64,000 nucleotides of DNA from Methylibium sp035476815 (lineage in GTDB: Bacteria; Pseudomonadota; Gammaproteobacteria; Burkholderiales; Burkholderiaceae_C): the NCBI GenBank assembly GCA_035476815.1, contig DATILD010000009.1, forward strand, positions 1-64,000, given 5' to 3'. The position numbers and the translations under genes are program-made. A model generated the notes under the pieces. The model had not been told where the DNA came from. It was given only the letters and a program-made list of their open reading frames with translations, and ran no database searches. Positions 17,600-25,682 of the stretch are shown piece after piece. Within the stretch, counting starts at the first letter, position 1. Each line of letters starts with the position of its first letter.

Positions 17600-18561
17600 G
17601 CGTCGTTCCCCGCGATGATGGACATCACCGCCATGCGCACCGCGATGCCGAAGGTCACCTGCGGCAGGATCACGCTCTGCTTGCCGTCGGCGACGGCCGA
17701 GTCGATCTCGACGCCGCGGTTGATCGGGCCCGGGTGCATCACGATCGCGTCGGGCTTGGCGAGCGCGAGCTTCTCCTGGGTCAGGCCGAAGCTCTTGAAG
17801 TACTCGCCGGCGCTCGGCAGCAGCGCGCCGCTCATGCGCTCGTTCTGCAGCCGCAGCGTGATGATCACGTCGGCGTCCCTGATGCCCTCTTCCAGCGAGT
17901 GGCAGACCCGCACGCCCATCGCCTGCAGGTCGCCCGGCACCAGCGTGCGCGGGCCGACCGCGCGCACCTCGGCGGCGCCGAGCGTGGTCAGCGCGTGGAT
18001 GTCGGAGCGCGCGACGCGCGAGTGCACGATGTCGCCGACGATCGCGACCGTGAGGTTCGCGAAGTCCTGCTTGTAGTGGCGGATCGTGTACATGTCGAGC
18101 AGGCCCTGCGTCGGGTGCGCATGGCGCCCGTCGCCGGCGTTGACCACGTGCACATGCGGCGCGACATGCTGGGCGATCAGGTAGGGCGCGCCGCTTTCGG
18201 CATGGCGCACGACGAACATGTCGGCGTGCATCGCCGACAGGTTGGCAATCGTGTCGAGCAGGCTCTCGCCCTTGGCGGTGGAGCTGCGCGCGATGTCGAG
18301 GTTGATGACGTCGGCCGACAGCCGCTTGGCGGCGATCTCGAAGGTGGTGCGGGTGCGCGTGCTGTTCTCGAAGAACAGGTTGAACACGCTCTTGCCGCGC
18401 AGCAGCGGCACCTTCTTGACCTCGCGGTCGTTGACGCTGAGGAAGGTGCCGGCGGTGTCGAGGATCTGCGTCAGCACCGCCTTCGGCAGGCCCTCGATCG
18501 ACAGCAGGTGGATCAGCTCGCCGTGGGCGTTGAGCTGGGGGTTGCGCTTGCTGAGCATCAC
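17596..18561 (-). CDS. pyrB: Aspartate carbamoyltransferase catalytic subunit
   Basis: PyrB (321 residues) condenses carbamoyl phosphate and aspartate in de novo pyrimidine synthesis. The carbamoyl-phosphate site FFENSTRTRTTFE and the aspartate site HPGPINRGVEI are present, as are GDGRHAHPTQGLLD and VGDIVHSRVARSD. It is coupled by 4-nt overlaps to pyrR upstream and pyrC' downstream, consistent with the class A PyrB-PyrC' complex. Confidence 0.98.
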   Translation of the reverse strand: MMLSKRNPQLNAHGELIHLLSIEGLPKAVLTQILDTAGTFLSVNDREVKKVPLLRGKSVFNLFFENSTRTRTTFEIAAKRLSADVINLDIARSSTAKGESLLDTIANLSAMHADMFVVRHAESGAPYLIAQHVAPHVHVVNAGDGRHAHPTQGLLDMYTIRHYKQDFANLTVAIVGDIVHSRVARSDIHALTTLGAAEVRAVGPRTLVPGDLQAMGVRVCHSLEEGIRDADVIITLRLQNERMSGALLPSAGEYFKSFGLTQEKLALAKPDAIVMHPGPINRGVEIDSAVADGKQSVILPQVTFGIAVRMAVMSIIAGNDA

Positions 18562-19058
18562 GCCGGCTCCAGCTCGAAGGTAAAGCCGCCCTGCGCGTCG
18601 CGCACCAGCGCGAGCTTCTGCGTCGCCGGCAGCACCACCCGCGCGGCCGACACCGCCGGCTCGATCGGCAGCTCGCGGCCGCCGCGGTCCACCAGCACCG
18701 CCAGCGTCACGCTGGCCGGGCGACCGAAGTCGAACAGCTCGTTGATGACCGCCCGCGTGGTGCGGCCGGTGTAGAGCACGTCGTCGACCAGCAGGATGTG
18801 GCGGCCGTCGATCGCGAACGGCAGCGCGGTCGCGTCGGTCGTGCTGGCCAACCCGCGCGAGCCGAAGTCGTCGCGGTGCAGCGCGCTCGAGATCACACCC
18901 GGCTTGCCGGCCAGGCCCAGGTCGCGCTGCAGTCGTTCGGCCAGCCAGGCGCCGCCGGACCAGATGCCGACCAGCGCGGCGTCGGGCCGCAGCAGCGGCC
19001 GCACGCGCGCCAGCAGGTCGGCGTAGAGCGCTTCGGCGTCCAGGTGAAGTGTGGTCAT
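18558..19058 (-). CDS. pyrR: PyrR-type pyrimidine regulator / uracil phosphoribosyltransferase
   Basis: A 166-residue type I phosphoribosyltransferase with the PRPP loop ILLVDDVLYTGRTTRAVI and a PyrR-like C terminus. In Gram-positives PyrR binds pyr mRNA; in proteobacteria the role is less certain and it may only be a salvage enzyme. Here it heads pyrR-pyrB-pyrC', which suggests a regulatory link. The start codon directly abuts a structured repeat (19059-19142) also found in front of gph; the repeat supplies the ribosome site (GAGGGG, 5 nt before ATG). Confidence 0.93.
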   Translation of the reverse strand: MTTLHLDAEALYADLLARVRPLLRPDAALVGIWSGGAWLAERLQRDLGLAGKPGVISSALHRDDFGSRGLASTTDATALPFAIDGRHILLVDDVLYTGRTTRAVINELFDFGRPASVTLAVLVDRGGRELPIEPAVSAARVVLPATQKLALVRDAQGGFTFELEPA

Positions 19059-19142
19059 GTCAGCCCCTCGTCCGACGAATACGTCGGCCGATCCCCCGAG
19101 GGGATGCGGGCCGGCTTGGGAGCGGCCCGGCGCTCGGCCCGC
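19059..19142 (-). repeat. Two-copy hairpin repeat, copy A, abutting pyrR
   Basis: Shares 36/38 and 41/42 identical positions with copy B at 45505-45615, in the same orientation and with the same zero spacing to the start codon. It contains CCGACG/CGTCGG (19072-19087, loop AATA) and GGGCCG/CGGCCC inverted repeats. The centre is short (4 nt between conserved blocks, against 31 in copy B). On the sense strand it ends with GAGGGGCTGAC directly before the pyrR ATG. Confidence 0.85.
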
Positions 19143-19161
19143 GAAAGAAGCGTGTAGTGGC

Positions 19162-19572
19162 TCAAGGGTGTTCCCGGAAATACTGTTCGAGCAGGATCGC
19201 CGCCGCGGCCGCGTCGGCGTCCTGCGCGCCGGCCTCGAGCGCCGCCGTCGTCGACCAGCGCTCGTCCACCTCGTGCACCGGCAGCCCGAAGCGGCCGTGC
19301 AGCTGGCGGGCGAAGCGGCGCGCGCGGCGCGTATTGTCGTGCGCCGCGCCGTCGGGGTGGAAAGGGATGCCGACGACGATCGCCGCCGGCTGCCATTCGG
19401 CGATCAGCTGCCCGATCGGCACGAAGCGCGCCTCGCCTTCGGCGGCGATCGTGCGCAAGGGCTGGGCGCTGCGCGTCAGCGTGTTGCCGGCGGCCACGCC
19501 GGTGCGCTTCAGGCCGAAATCGAAAGCGAGCAGCGTCTGCGGTGCGGGGGCCGGGCGCGCGGCCTCAGGCAT
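19162..19572 (-). CDS. ruvX: Putative pre-16S rRNA nuclease / Holliday junction resolvase-like YqgF
   Basis: A 136-residue RNase H-fold protein: LLAFDFGLKRTGVAAG carries the first catalytic Asp, AAIVVGIPFHPDG and VHEVDERWSTTAA follow, and a late DADAAAAAILLEQYF carries the last acid. In E. coli YqgF matures the 5' end of 16S rRNA. It begins at ATG 19572 inside the end of algH (8-nt overlap); the longer frame to 19626 is rejected. A hairpin repeat (19059-19142) separates it from pyrR. Confidence 0.95.
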   Translation of the reverse strand: MPEAARPAPAPQTLLAFDFGLKRTGVAAGNTLTRSAQPLRTIAAEGEARFVPIGQLIAEWQPAAIVVGIPFHPDGAAHDNTRRARRFARQLHGRFGLPVHEVDERWSTTAALEAGAQDADAAAAAILLEQYFREHP

Positions 19573-20167
19573 GCCCCGCCTCGCTGCTGAGCATGCGCGG
19601 GTCGATGCCCAGCAGCGCCAGCGCACGCTCGTAGCGCTGCTCGACCGGCGTCTCGAAGATCAGCTCGGGCCGCGCGTCGACCGTGATCCAGCCGTTGCGC
19701 GCGATCTCGTCCTCGAGCTGGCCGGCGCTCCAGCCGGCGTAGCCCAGCGTCACCAGCACGCGTTTCGGTCCGGCACCGCTGGCCAGGGCCTCGAGCACGT
19801 CCTTGCTGGTCGTCATCGCCATGCCGCCGGGGATGCGCAGCGAGGAGTTGTAGGTGGCGCCGTCGGCCTCGATGTCGGCCGCGTCGTCCTCGCCGGCCTC
19901 GTGCAGCACGAAGCCGCGCTCGGTCTGCACCGGGCCGCCGATGAACACCGGCTGCTCGGCCAGTTCGCTGCGGTCCAGCGACAGGTCGACCTTCTCGAAC
20001 AGCCGGCCGAGCTTGATGTCGCTCGGCTTGTTGATCACCAGGCCGAGCGCGCCGCGCTCGCTGTGCTCGCAGAGGTAGACCACCGACCCGGCGAAGTTGT
20101 CGTCCGCCATGCCCGGCATGGCGATCAGGAACTGATTCGTCAGGTTGGTGGCGGAGGGCGAGTCCAT
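19565..20167 (-). CDS. algH: UPF0301 protein AlgH/YqgE
   Basis: A 200-residue UPF0301/DUF179 protein: NQFLIAMPGMADDNFAGSVV at the N terminus, LGLVINKPSDI, VFIGGPVQTERGFVLH and LGYAGWSAGQLEDEI are all family signatures. Named AlgH from an alginate-regulation screen in Pseudomonas, but its biochemical role is unknown. It is first in the minus-strand operon algH-ruvX-pyrR-pyrB-pyrC'-plsC-DUF815-mutT and divergent from the photolyase gene with only 33 bp between starts, so promoters must overlap. Confidence 0.93.
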   Translation of the reverse strand: MDSPSATNLTNQFLIAMPGMADDNFAGSVVYLCEHSERGALGLVINKPSDIKLGRLFEKVDLSLDRSELAEQPVFIGGPVQTERGFVLHEAGEDDAADIEADGATYNSSLRIPGGMAMTTSKDVLEALASGAGPKRVLVTLGYAGWSAGQLEDEIARNGWITVDARPELIFETPVEQRYERALALLGIDPRMLSSEAGHA

Positions 20168-20200
20168 GGCCGAATTCTAGAACCCGGCACACTCCAGCGC

Positions 20201-21694
20201 ATGCCGGAGATCCCACGCAAGTCGCTGGACGGTGCGCTGGTCTGGTGCCGTCGCGACCTGCGGGCGCACGACCACGCGGCGCTCTACCACGCGCTGCGGG
20301 CCGCCCGGCGGGTCTGGGTGGCCTTCGTGTTCGACCGCGCCCTCCTCGACGCGCTGCCGCGCACCGACCGCCGGGTCGAGTTCATCCGCGCGAGCCTGGT
20401 CGACCTCGACGGCCAGCTGCGCGCCCTCGGCCGGGCGCAGGGGGTCGAGGGCGTCGGGCTGCTGGTGCGTCACGGCGACGCCCGGGAGGCGATCCCGCGG
20501 CTGGCCGCCGCCCTGCACGTCCAGGCGGTCTACGCCAATACCGACCACGAGCCGGCCGCCGTCGTGCGCGACACCCGCGTGCGCGGCGCGCTGGCCGACC
20601 TGGGCATCGCCTTCCACCCGTCGAAGGACCAGGTGGTGTTCGACCCCGACGAGGTGCTCGCCGGCACCGGCAAGCCCTACGGCGTGTTCACCCCGTACAA
20701 GAACGCCTGGCTGAAGCGGCTGGAGCCCTTCTACCTGCGCCCCTACCCGGTCGAGCGGCATGCCGCGGCGCTGGCGCCGCGGCCGAGCAGCGAGGCCGGC
20801 GGCGTCCCGGCGCTGGCGGACATCGGCTTCGAACCGACCGCCGCCCTCAAGCTGGCCCCGGGGACGTCGGGCGGGCGCACGCTGCTGGCCGACTTCATCG
20901 ACGAGCGCATCGACCGCTACGACCAGACCCGCGACTTCCCGGCCGTCAAGGGCCCGAGCTACCTGTCGGTGCACCTGCGCTTCGGCACGCTGTCGGTCCG
21001 CGAGCTGGCCTCGGCGGCCTGGGATCGCATGCGCGCAGGCTCGCGCGGCGCCGAGGTCTGGCTGTCGGAGCTGATCTGGCGCGACTTCTACCACCAGCTG
21101 CTGCACCACCACCCGCGGGTCGTCGAGCACGCCTTCAAGCCCGCGTACGACCGCATCCGCTGGGAGCACGGCAAGCACGCCGAGGCGCTGTACGCGGCCT
21201 GGTGCGACGGCCGCACCGGCTACCCGCTGGTCGATGCGGCGATGCAACAGATCAACCGGACCGGCTACATGCACAACCGCCTGCGCATGGTGGTGGCGAG
21301 CTTCCTGACCAAGGACCTGGGCCTCGACTGGCGCTGGGGCGAGCGCTACTTCGCCACCCACCTGAACGATTTCGACCTCGCCGCCAACAACGGCGGCTGG
21401 CAATGGGCCAGCGGCTCGGGCTGCGACGCCCAACCCTGGTTCCGCATCTTCAACCCGGTCAGCCAGAGCGAGAAGTTCGACCCCCAGGGCCGGTTCATCC
21501 GACGCTACCTGCCGCAGCTGGCCGGCCTCCCGGATGCGGCGCTGCACGCGCCCTGGACCGCCAAGCCGCTGGACCTGGCGGCCGCCGGCGTCGTGCTCGG
21601 ACGCGACTACCCCGAGCCGATCGTGCGGCACGAGGAGGCGCGGGTGAAGACGCTGGAGCGCTACGCGGTGGTCAAGGAGGCGAGAGGCCGCTGA
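20201..21694 (+). CDS. phrB: Deoxyribodipyrimidine photolyase
   Basis: A 497-residue class I CPD photolyase that repairs UV-induced pyrimidine dimers using blue light. The N-terminal antenna domain (LVWCRRDLRAHDHAAL) is followed by the FAD-binding helical domain with WLSELIWRDFYHQLL, TGYMHNRLRMVVASFLTKD, DFDLAANNGGWQWASG and RIFNPVSQSEKFDPQGRFIR, all diagnostic. The frame extends far upstream, but similarity begins at ATG 20201 (MPEIPRKSLDGALVW). It is divergent from algH. Confidence 0.96.
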   Translation: MPEIPRKSLDGALVWCRRDLRAHDHAALYHALRAARRVWVAFVFDRALLDALPRTDRRVEFIRASLVDLDGQLRALGRAQGVEGVGLLVRHGDAREAIPRLAAALHVQAVYANTDHEPAAVVRDTRVRGALADLGIAFHPSKDQVVFDPDEVLAGTGKPYGVFTPYKNAWLKRLEPFYLRPYPVERHAAALAPRPSSEAGGVPALADIGFEPTAALKLAPGTSGGRTLLADFIDERIDRYDQTRDFPAVKGPSYLSVHLRFGTLSVRELASAAWDRMRAGSRGAEVWLSELIWRDFYHQLLHHHPRVVEHAFKPAYDRIRWEHGKHAEALYAAWCDGRTGYPLVDAAMQQINRTGYMHNRLRMVVASFLTKDLGLDWRWGERYFATHLNDFDLAANNGGWQWASGSGCDAQPWFRIFNPVSQSEKFDPQGRFIRRYLPQLAGLPDAALHAPWTAKPLDLAAAGVVLGRDYPEPIVRHEEARVKTLERYAVVKEARGR

Positions 21695-21767
21695 ACCTTC
21701 CCTCGGTCGGCGGGTTCCGTCGCGCGGCATGCGCCCCTAGGATCGCCGTCCAGGGAGGCAGATTGCG

Positions 21768-23789
21768 ATGATGAAGAAGCTGTGGCAGGGGCTGGCCGTG
21801 CTGTGCCTGCTCGTTTCGGTCACCTCGGTCTGGTACGCGATCGACAGCTCGCTCTCGGCCGGCCGTCTGGAGGGGCCGAGCGGCCTGATCGTCCTCCCGG
21901 ACGCTGCCGAGGTGTGGATCGGCGTCAACGACGAGCTCTGGCGCACCGATCGCAACGGGCATCTGATGGGCAAGACGCCGTTCGCTGCCGTCGGCTTGCC
22001 GGGTCGTCCCGCCAGCTTCGTCCGTCACCCGAGCGGCAGGGTCGTCGCCCAGGTGCGCGATGACCCGACGCTGTACTTCATCGATCCAAGCACGCGCCGC
22101 GTCGTGAGTCGGCTCGTGCCGCAGTGGCCCGAAGAGTTGGCGCGCCACGGCGGCCGGGCGGTCAATCTCGCCTTCCATGCCGACGGCCGGCTCGCGATCG
22201 CCACCGGCGGCGGTCACGCGGTGGCACTGTTCGATACCGCGGGCCGCTTCCTGGCGCGCACAGGCACCGGTGCGTACGAGTTCACCAATGGGCTGTGGTG
22301 GGTCGGCGATGCGCTGTGGACCACTGATACCAACCGCTTCCAGCTCAAGCGGCTCGACGGCAAAACCCTCGCTGTCGAGCAGGCCGTGCCGTTGGGCGGC
22401 ACCGGGGGCTTCCTCGGCCCCGCGCGGGTCCGGCCGGGCGCCGGCGCAGGGCCGGGCCCGATGGCCGCGCTGGTGCGGTTTCGCACCGACATGATCGCCG
22501 GCCACGTCGTGGTGCTCGACGCGACCGACCACGACGGCGCCGAGCTGTACGCCGAGGGCATGGAGCCCATGGATCTGGACTGGTTGGACGGCGACGTGCT
22601 GGTCACCGATGCGCACGCTCAGGCCATTCGGCGCTGGAGCGCCGACGGCGCGACGCGCGCGAACTTCGGCGATGCCGAGCTCCGCAGCCGCCTGGCCGAC
22701 GTCACACGGAAGAAGGCCAGCCTTCGGCGCCAGCACCGGGGCGCGTTGGCATTCGCGATCGTCGCGTTCATCGTCGGCGCGCTGTTCGCGGTCCTTGCCG
22801 ACCGGCGCAAACGAAGCAAACGGCAGGCGTCCTACCCGATCGATCTGAGCAGGCTGGGGACGCCGAAGGTCAGCCTATGGCTGAAAGCCTGGCTCGCCGC
22901 GCGCGCAGCGGCTTGGCTCACGGGTCCGCTGTTCGCGCTCATCGCAGTTGCCACGATCGTGCCGCGCCTGCCGCTGCTCGATGTCGTCAAGCTCGCACTG
23001 CTGTTCGTCCTGATGCTGTCCACCGCTGCAACGCCGTGGCTGTTGCGCGCGACGACGCGGCGACTCGCACGACAACCCGAGTTCGAGCCGCTCTTCAACC
23101 ACCATGCCGTCACCCTGCTGACCCACAGCAAGGTGCTCGGGCCGATCCTCGGCCCCGATGAACCGCCGTTGGAGACGGCGCTGCTCCTGCACGGCCTGGG
23201 ACGGTGGCTGGTGCTGACACCCAAGCGGCTGCTGGTCTTCGAGGTGAACGCGCTCGACCAGACCTTGGCGGTCGATGTCCCGCTACGGCAAGTCGCTGCC
23301 GCGAGCACTGAGCGCGGAGCTGTCGGGGGCAAGGGGAGCCGCGCTCTGTCCTGGTTGACGCTCTTTGCCTTCGAAGGGTGGTTGGAGATCAGGCTGCGTG
23401 ACGGCAGCTTGATTTCCGGCACGACCGTCGTGCCCTCGACCGCCCAGCGCATCGCGGCGCACTTGCGCGCCGCCGGAGCCCTGCCGATCGCCCCATCGAT
23501 CGACGAGCCTGTCGAGGAACGCGACGGCGATGCCGCGCGCACTGCGCTCGCGTCGGCTCTCGTGCCGGGGCTTGGGCAGTGGCGGCAGGGCCGCTTCGGC
23601 TCCGCCTTGATGATGTTCCTGCCCTGGGCCTTGCTGATGCTGTTGGCGGAGATCCCGCTGCTGTGGGCGCTGCTGGGGCCGCGCCGTGGCGTGCACCCCG
23701 ACGACGCGCTATATGTCGCGAGCCTGCACCTGCTGATGGCGTCGCTCGCCGCCCTTGATGCCTGGCGGATGGCACCGCGCCGGCGCTGA
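21768..23789 (+). CDS. Multidomain membrane protein: NHL/SMP-30-like propeller plus PH-like domain, unknown function
   Basis: A 673-residue protein not recognised as a named family. An N-terminal signal anchor (about 7-25) is followed by about 280 residues with repeated blade-like strands (GPSGLIVLPDAAEVWIGV, NLAFHADGRLAIATGGG, WWVGDALWTTDTNRFQLKRL), suggesting a periplasmic six-bladed propeller. A membrane helix follows at about 326-345, then two more at about 385-427. A soluble segment at about 470-570 (GRWLVLTPKRLLVFEVN, VDVPLRQVAAAS) resembles a bacterial PH domain. Last come a PGLGQWRQGRFGSALMMF membrane module and a final helix. The ribosome site (GGGAGG) is about 10 nt before ATG 21768. 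It stands alone on this strand; base composition is a little less GC-rich than the neighbours. Confidence 0.8.
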   Translation: MMKKLWQGLAVLCLLVSVTSVWYAIDSSLSAGRLEGPSGLIVLPDAAEVWIGVNDELWRTDRNGHLMGKTPFAAVGLPGRPASFVRHPSGRVVAQVRDDPTLYFIDPSTRRVVSRLVPQWPEELARHGGRAVNLAFHADGRLAIATGGGHAVALFDTAGRFLARTGTGAYEFTNGLWWVGDALWTTDTNRFQLKRLDGKTLAVEQAVPLGGTGGFLGPARVRPGAGAGPGPMAALVRFRTDMIAGHVVVLDATDHDGAELYAEGMEPMDLDWLDGDVLVTDAHAQAIRRWSADGATRANFGDAELRSRLADVTRKKASLRRQHRGALAFAIVAFIVGALFAVLADRRKRSKRQASYPIDLSRLGTPKVSLWLKAWLAARAAAWLTGPLFALIAVATIVPRLPLLDVVKLALLFVLMLSTAATPWLLRATTRRLARQPEFEPLFNHHAVTLLTHSKVLGPILGPDEPPLETALLLHGLGRWLVLTPKRLLVFEVNALDQTLAVDVPLRQVAAASTERGAVGGKGSRALSWLTLFAFEGWLEIRLRDGSLISGTTVVPSTAQRIAAHLRAAGALPIAPSIDEPVEERDGDAARTALASALVPGLGQWRQGRFGSALMMFLPWALLMLLAEIPLLWALLGPRRGVHPDDALYVASLHLLMASLAALDAWRMAPRRR

Positions 23790-23796
23790 ACCGCGC

Positions 23797-24837
23797 TCAG
23801 AACAGCTCGATCTCGCCGACCTTGTGCTCACCGTCGGCCAAGCCGGCCTCCACCAGCGCCTCGTGGCACTGCACCTGGTTGCGGCCGCAGTCCTTGGCGC
23901 GGTAGACCGCGCGGTCGGCTCGCTCGAAAGCCGCGGCGGCGTTGTCGAAGGGACGCAGCTCGGTGTAGCCCACACTGGCGGTGACCCGTCCGACCTGCGG
24001 GAAGCGGTACGCCTCCATCGCGGCGCGCAAGCGCTCGAAAGCCGCGCCCGCCGCCTCGCGGCCGGGGGCGCGCAGCAGCACCACGAACTCCTCGCCGCCG
24101 AAGCGGTAGAGCCGGTCGCCGTGACGGAAGGTCGAGCGCAGCAGTTGCGCGACCAGCAACAGCACCTCGTCGCCGATCAGGTGGCCGAAGCCGTCGTTGA
24201 CGCGCTTGAAGTGGTCGATGTCGATCACGCCCATCCAGTGGGTCAGCGCGTCGCCGCGGCGCTCCTGCACACCCTGCGGCGCCTCGTCGCCGACACCGTC
24301 GTCGAGCAGGCAGCGGCCGAACTGCGCTTCGTAGGTCTTGCGGTTCAGCAGGCCCGTCAGCGTGTCGCATTCGCTGTCGTCGAGCAGCCTGAGCTGGTTG
24401 CGGTAGATCGTCAGCAGACCGATCACGAAGCGCTGCTGCTCCGCGTCGAGCGGCTGCTCGGTCCGCAGCTCGACCAGCCCGACCCGTTGCGCCCCGACCG
24501 TCAGCGGAAAGACGCTCAGTGTCGCGGGCGCCGCCGCCTCGGATGCGTCGTTCACCACGACCGGCCGGCCGCGCTCCAGCGCCAGGGCATGGCTGGGCCA
24601 GTCCGCCGCCGCAGGCAGCTCTTCGATCGGCGTCCAGGCCGGCTGCGCCGCCAACGGTGGCGCGTCACGGCGTTCACCAGCGAGCCGCAGCAGCCGCGCC
24701 GGGGCGCCGACGCAGCGGTGGATCTGGACGGCCAACGGCTTCAGCTCGTCGGCCAGCACCCAGGCCACCGTGACCGCGAGCAGGTCGCGGTCACGACAGC
24801 CGGTGAGACTGATGACGGAGCCGAAGAAATCGGACAT
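23797..24837 (-). CDS. Diguanylate cyclase (GAF-like + GGDEF)
   Basis: A 346-residue predicted c-di-GMP synthase. The N-terminal about 165 residues resemble a GAF-type sensor (VFPLTVGAQRVGLVELRTEQ). The GGDEF domain begins at CDTLTGLLNRKTYE and has an intact active-site loop YRFGGEEFVVLL, the Mg-binding GVIDIDHFKRVND, and an inhibitory site RHGD five residues before GGEEF, so product inhibition is expected. The longer frame to 24879 is less likely; ATG 24837 (MSDFFGSVIS) is used. No membrane segment. It lies 3 kb from the start of the exopolysaccharide locus. Confidence 0.92.
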   Translation of the reverse strand: MSDFFGSVISLTGCRDRDLLAVTVAWVLADELKPLAVQIHRCVGAPARLLRLAGERRDAPPLAAQPAWTPIEELPAAADWPSHALALERGRPVVVNDASEAAAPATLSVFPLTVGAQRVGLVELRTEQPLDAEQQRFVIGLLTIYRNQLRLLDDSECDTLTGLLNRKTYEAQFGRCLLDDGVGDEAPQGVQERRGDALTHWMGVIDIDHFKRVNDGFGHLIGDEVLLLVAQLLRSTFRHGDRLYRFGGEEFVVLLRAPGREAAGAAFERLRAAMEAYRFPQVGRVTASVGYTELRPFDNAAAAFERADRAVYRAKDCGRNQVQCHEALVEAGLADGEHKVGEIELF

Positions 24838-24921
24838 GGTCGAGCACGACTGAGGACATGGCCTCCGCGGTATCGGCACCGGGAGGCGCGGACTTGAGGT
24901 CCCGCCGGATCGGCGCCGTCC

Positions 24922-25548
24922 TCAACCCCAGGTGCGCCAAAGCAGCCACAGGGCGGCGGCGGCCATCAGCGCATGGCAGGCACGGTTGAACCGCCGCGCC
25001 GTGACCGGATCGCCCAGCCAACGTTGCAGCAGCGCGCCGCCCAGCGCATACGCCAGGACCGCCAGCGCCTCGAGCACCAGCACCAGCGCGCTGCCTGCCG
25101 CCACCTGCGGCAAGGCGGCGGCGCCGGGCTGCACGAATTGCGGCACGAAGGCGGTCGCGATCAGCAGGCACTTGGGGTTGCCGAGCGCGACCCAGAACTC
25201 GCGCTGCCAGGCCATCACGGGCACCCCGGCTGCGGCTGCCGATGGCTCGCGGACGGCGCCGGCCTGGGTCCACCCCCGGGCCGCCAGCCGCAGCAGGTAG
25301 AGCGCCGCGATGGTCTGCACCGCGAGCGGCAGCCAAGGCAGATGTCTCAGGGCCGCCACCAATCCGAACGCGCAGGCCAGCAGCAGCAGCGCGAAGGCCG
25401 CCAACCGGCCCAGCCCCGCCAGGCAGGCTTCGCGCACGCCGCGCGCGACGGCCACCTGGACCGACAGCAGATTGTTCGGCCCCGGCATCAGCGCCAAGGC
25501 CAGACCGGCCGGCAGCAAGGCCAGCCAGGGAATCGCGGCAGTCGTCAT
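24922..25548 (-). CDS. LysE/RhtB family amino-acid exporter
   Basis: A 208-residue inner-membrane protein with about six hydrophobic helices and the LysE-family signature LALMPGPNNLLSVQVAVARG near the N terminus, plus FWVALGNPKCLLIATAFVPQF. Members export amino acids such as lysine, threonine or homoserine lactone; substrate cannot be told here. ATG 25548 is chosen over an upstream TTG (25578); neither has a strong ribosome site. It lies between the diguanylate cyclase and the EPS locus, with no evident operon partner. Confidence 0.88.
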   Translation of the reverse strand: MTTAAIPWLALLPAGLALALMPGPNNLLSVQVAVARGVREACLAGLGRLAAFALLLLACAFGLVAALRHLPWLPLAVQTIAALYLLRLAARGWTQAGAVREPSAAAAGVPVMAWQREFWVALGNPKCLLIATAFVPQFVQPGAAALPQVAAGSALVLVLEALAVLAYALGGALLQRWLGDPVTARRFNRACHALMAAAALWLLWRTWG

Positions 25549-25682
25549 CGGCGCGTCTTGAAGCAAGAACGACGCCAATTCGACCCGTGCGGTGCCGCCG
25601 CGCCGTCTGAAGCCAGGCCGCCGGGCCGAGTTTCCTTGACCCCCGCGGAGGCGGGCTGGGCGCAGCCCGGCCCTGGGGCCGC

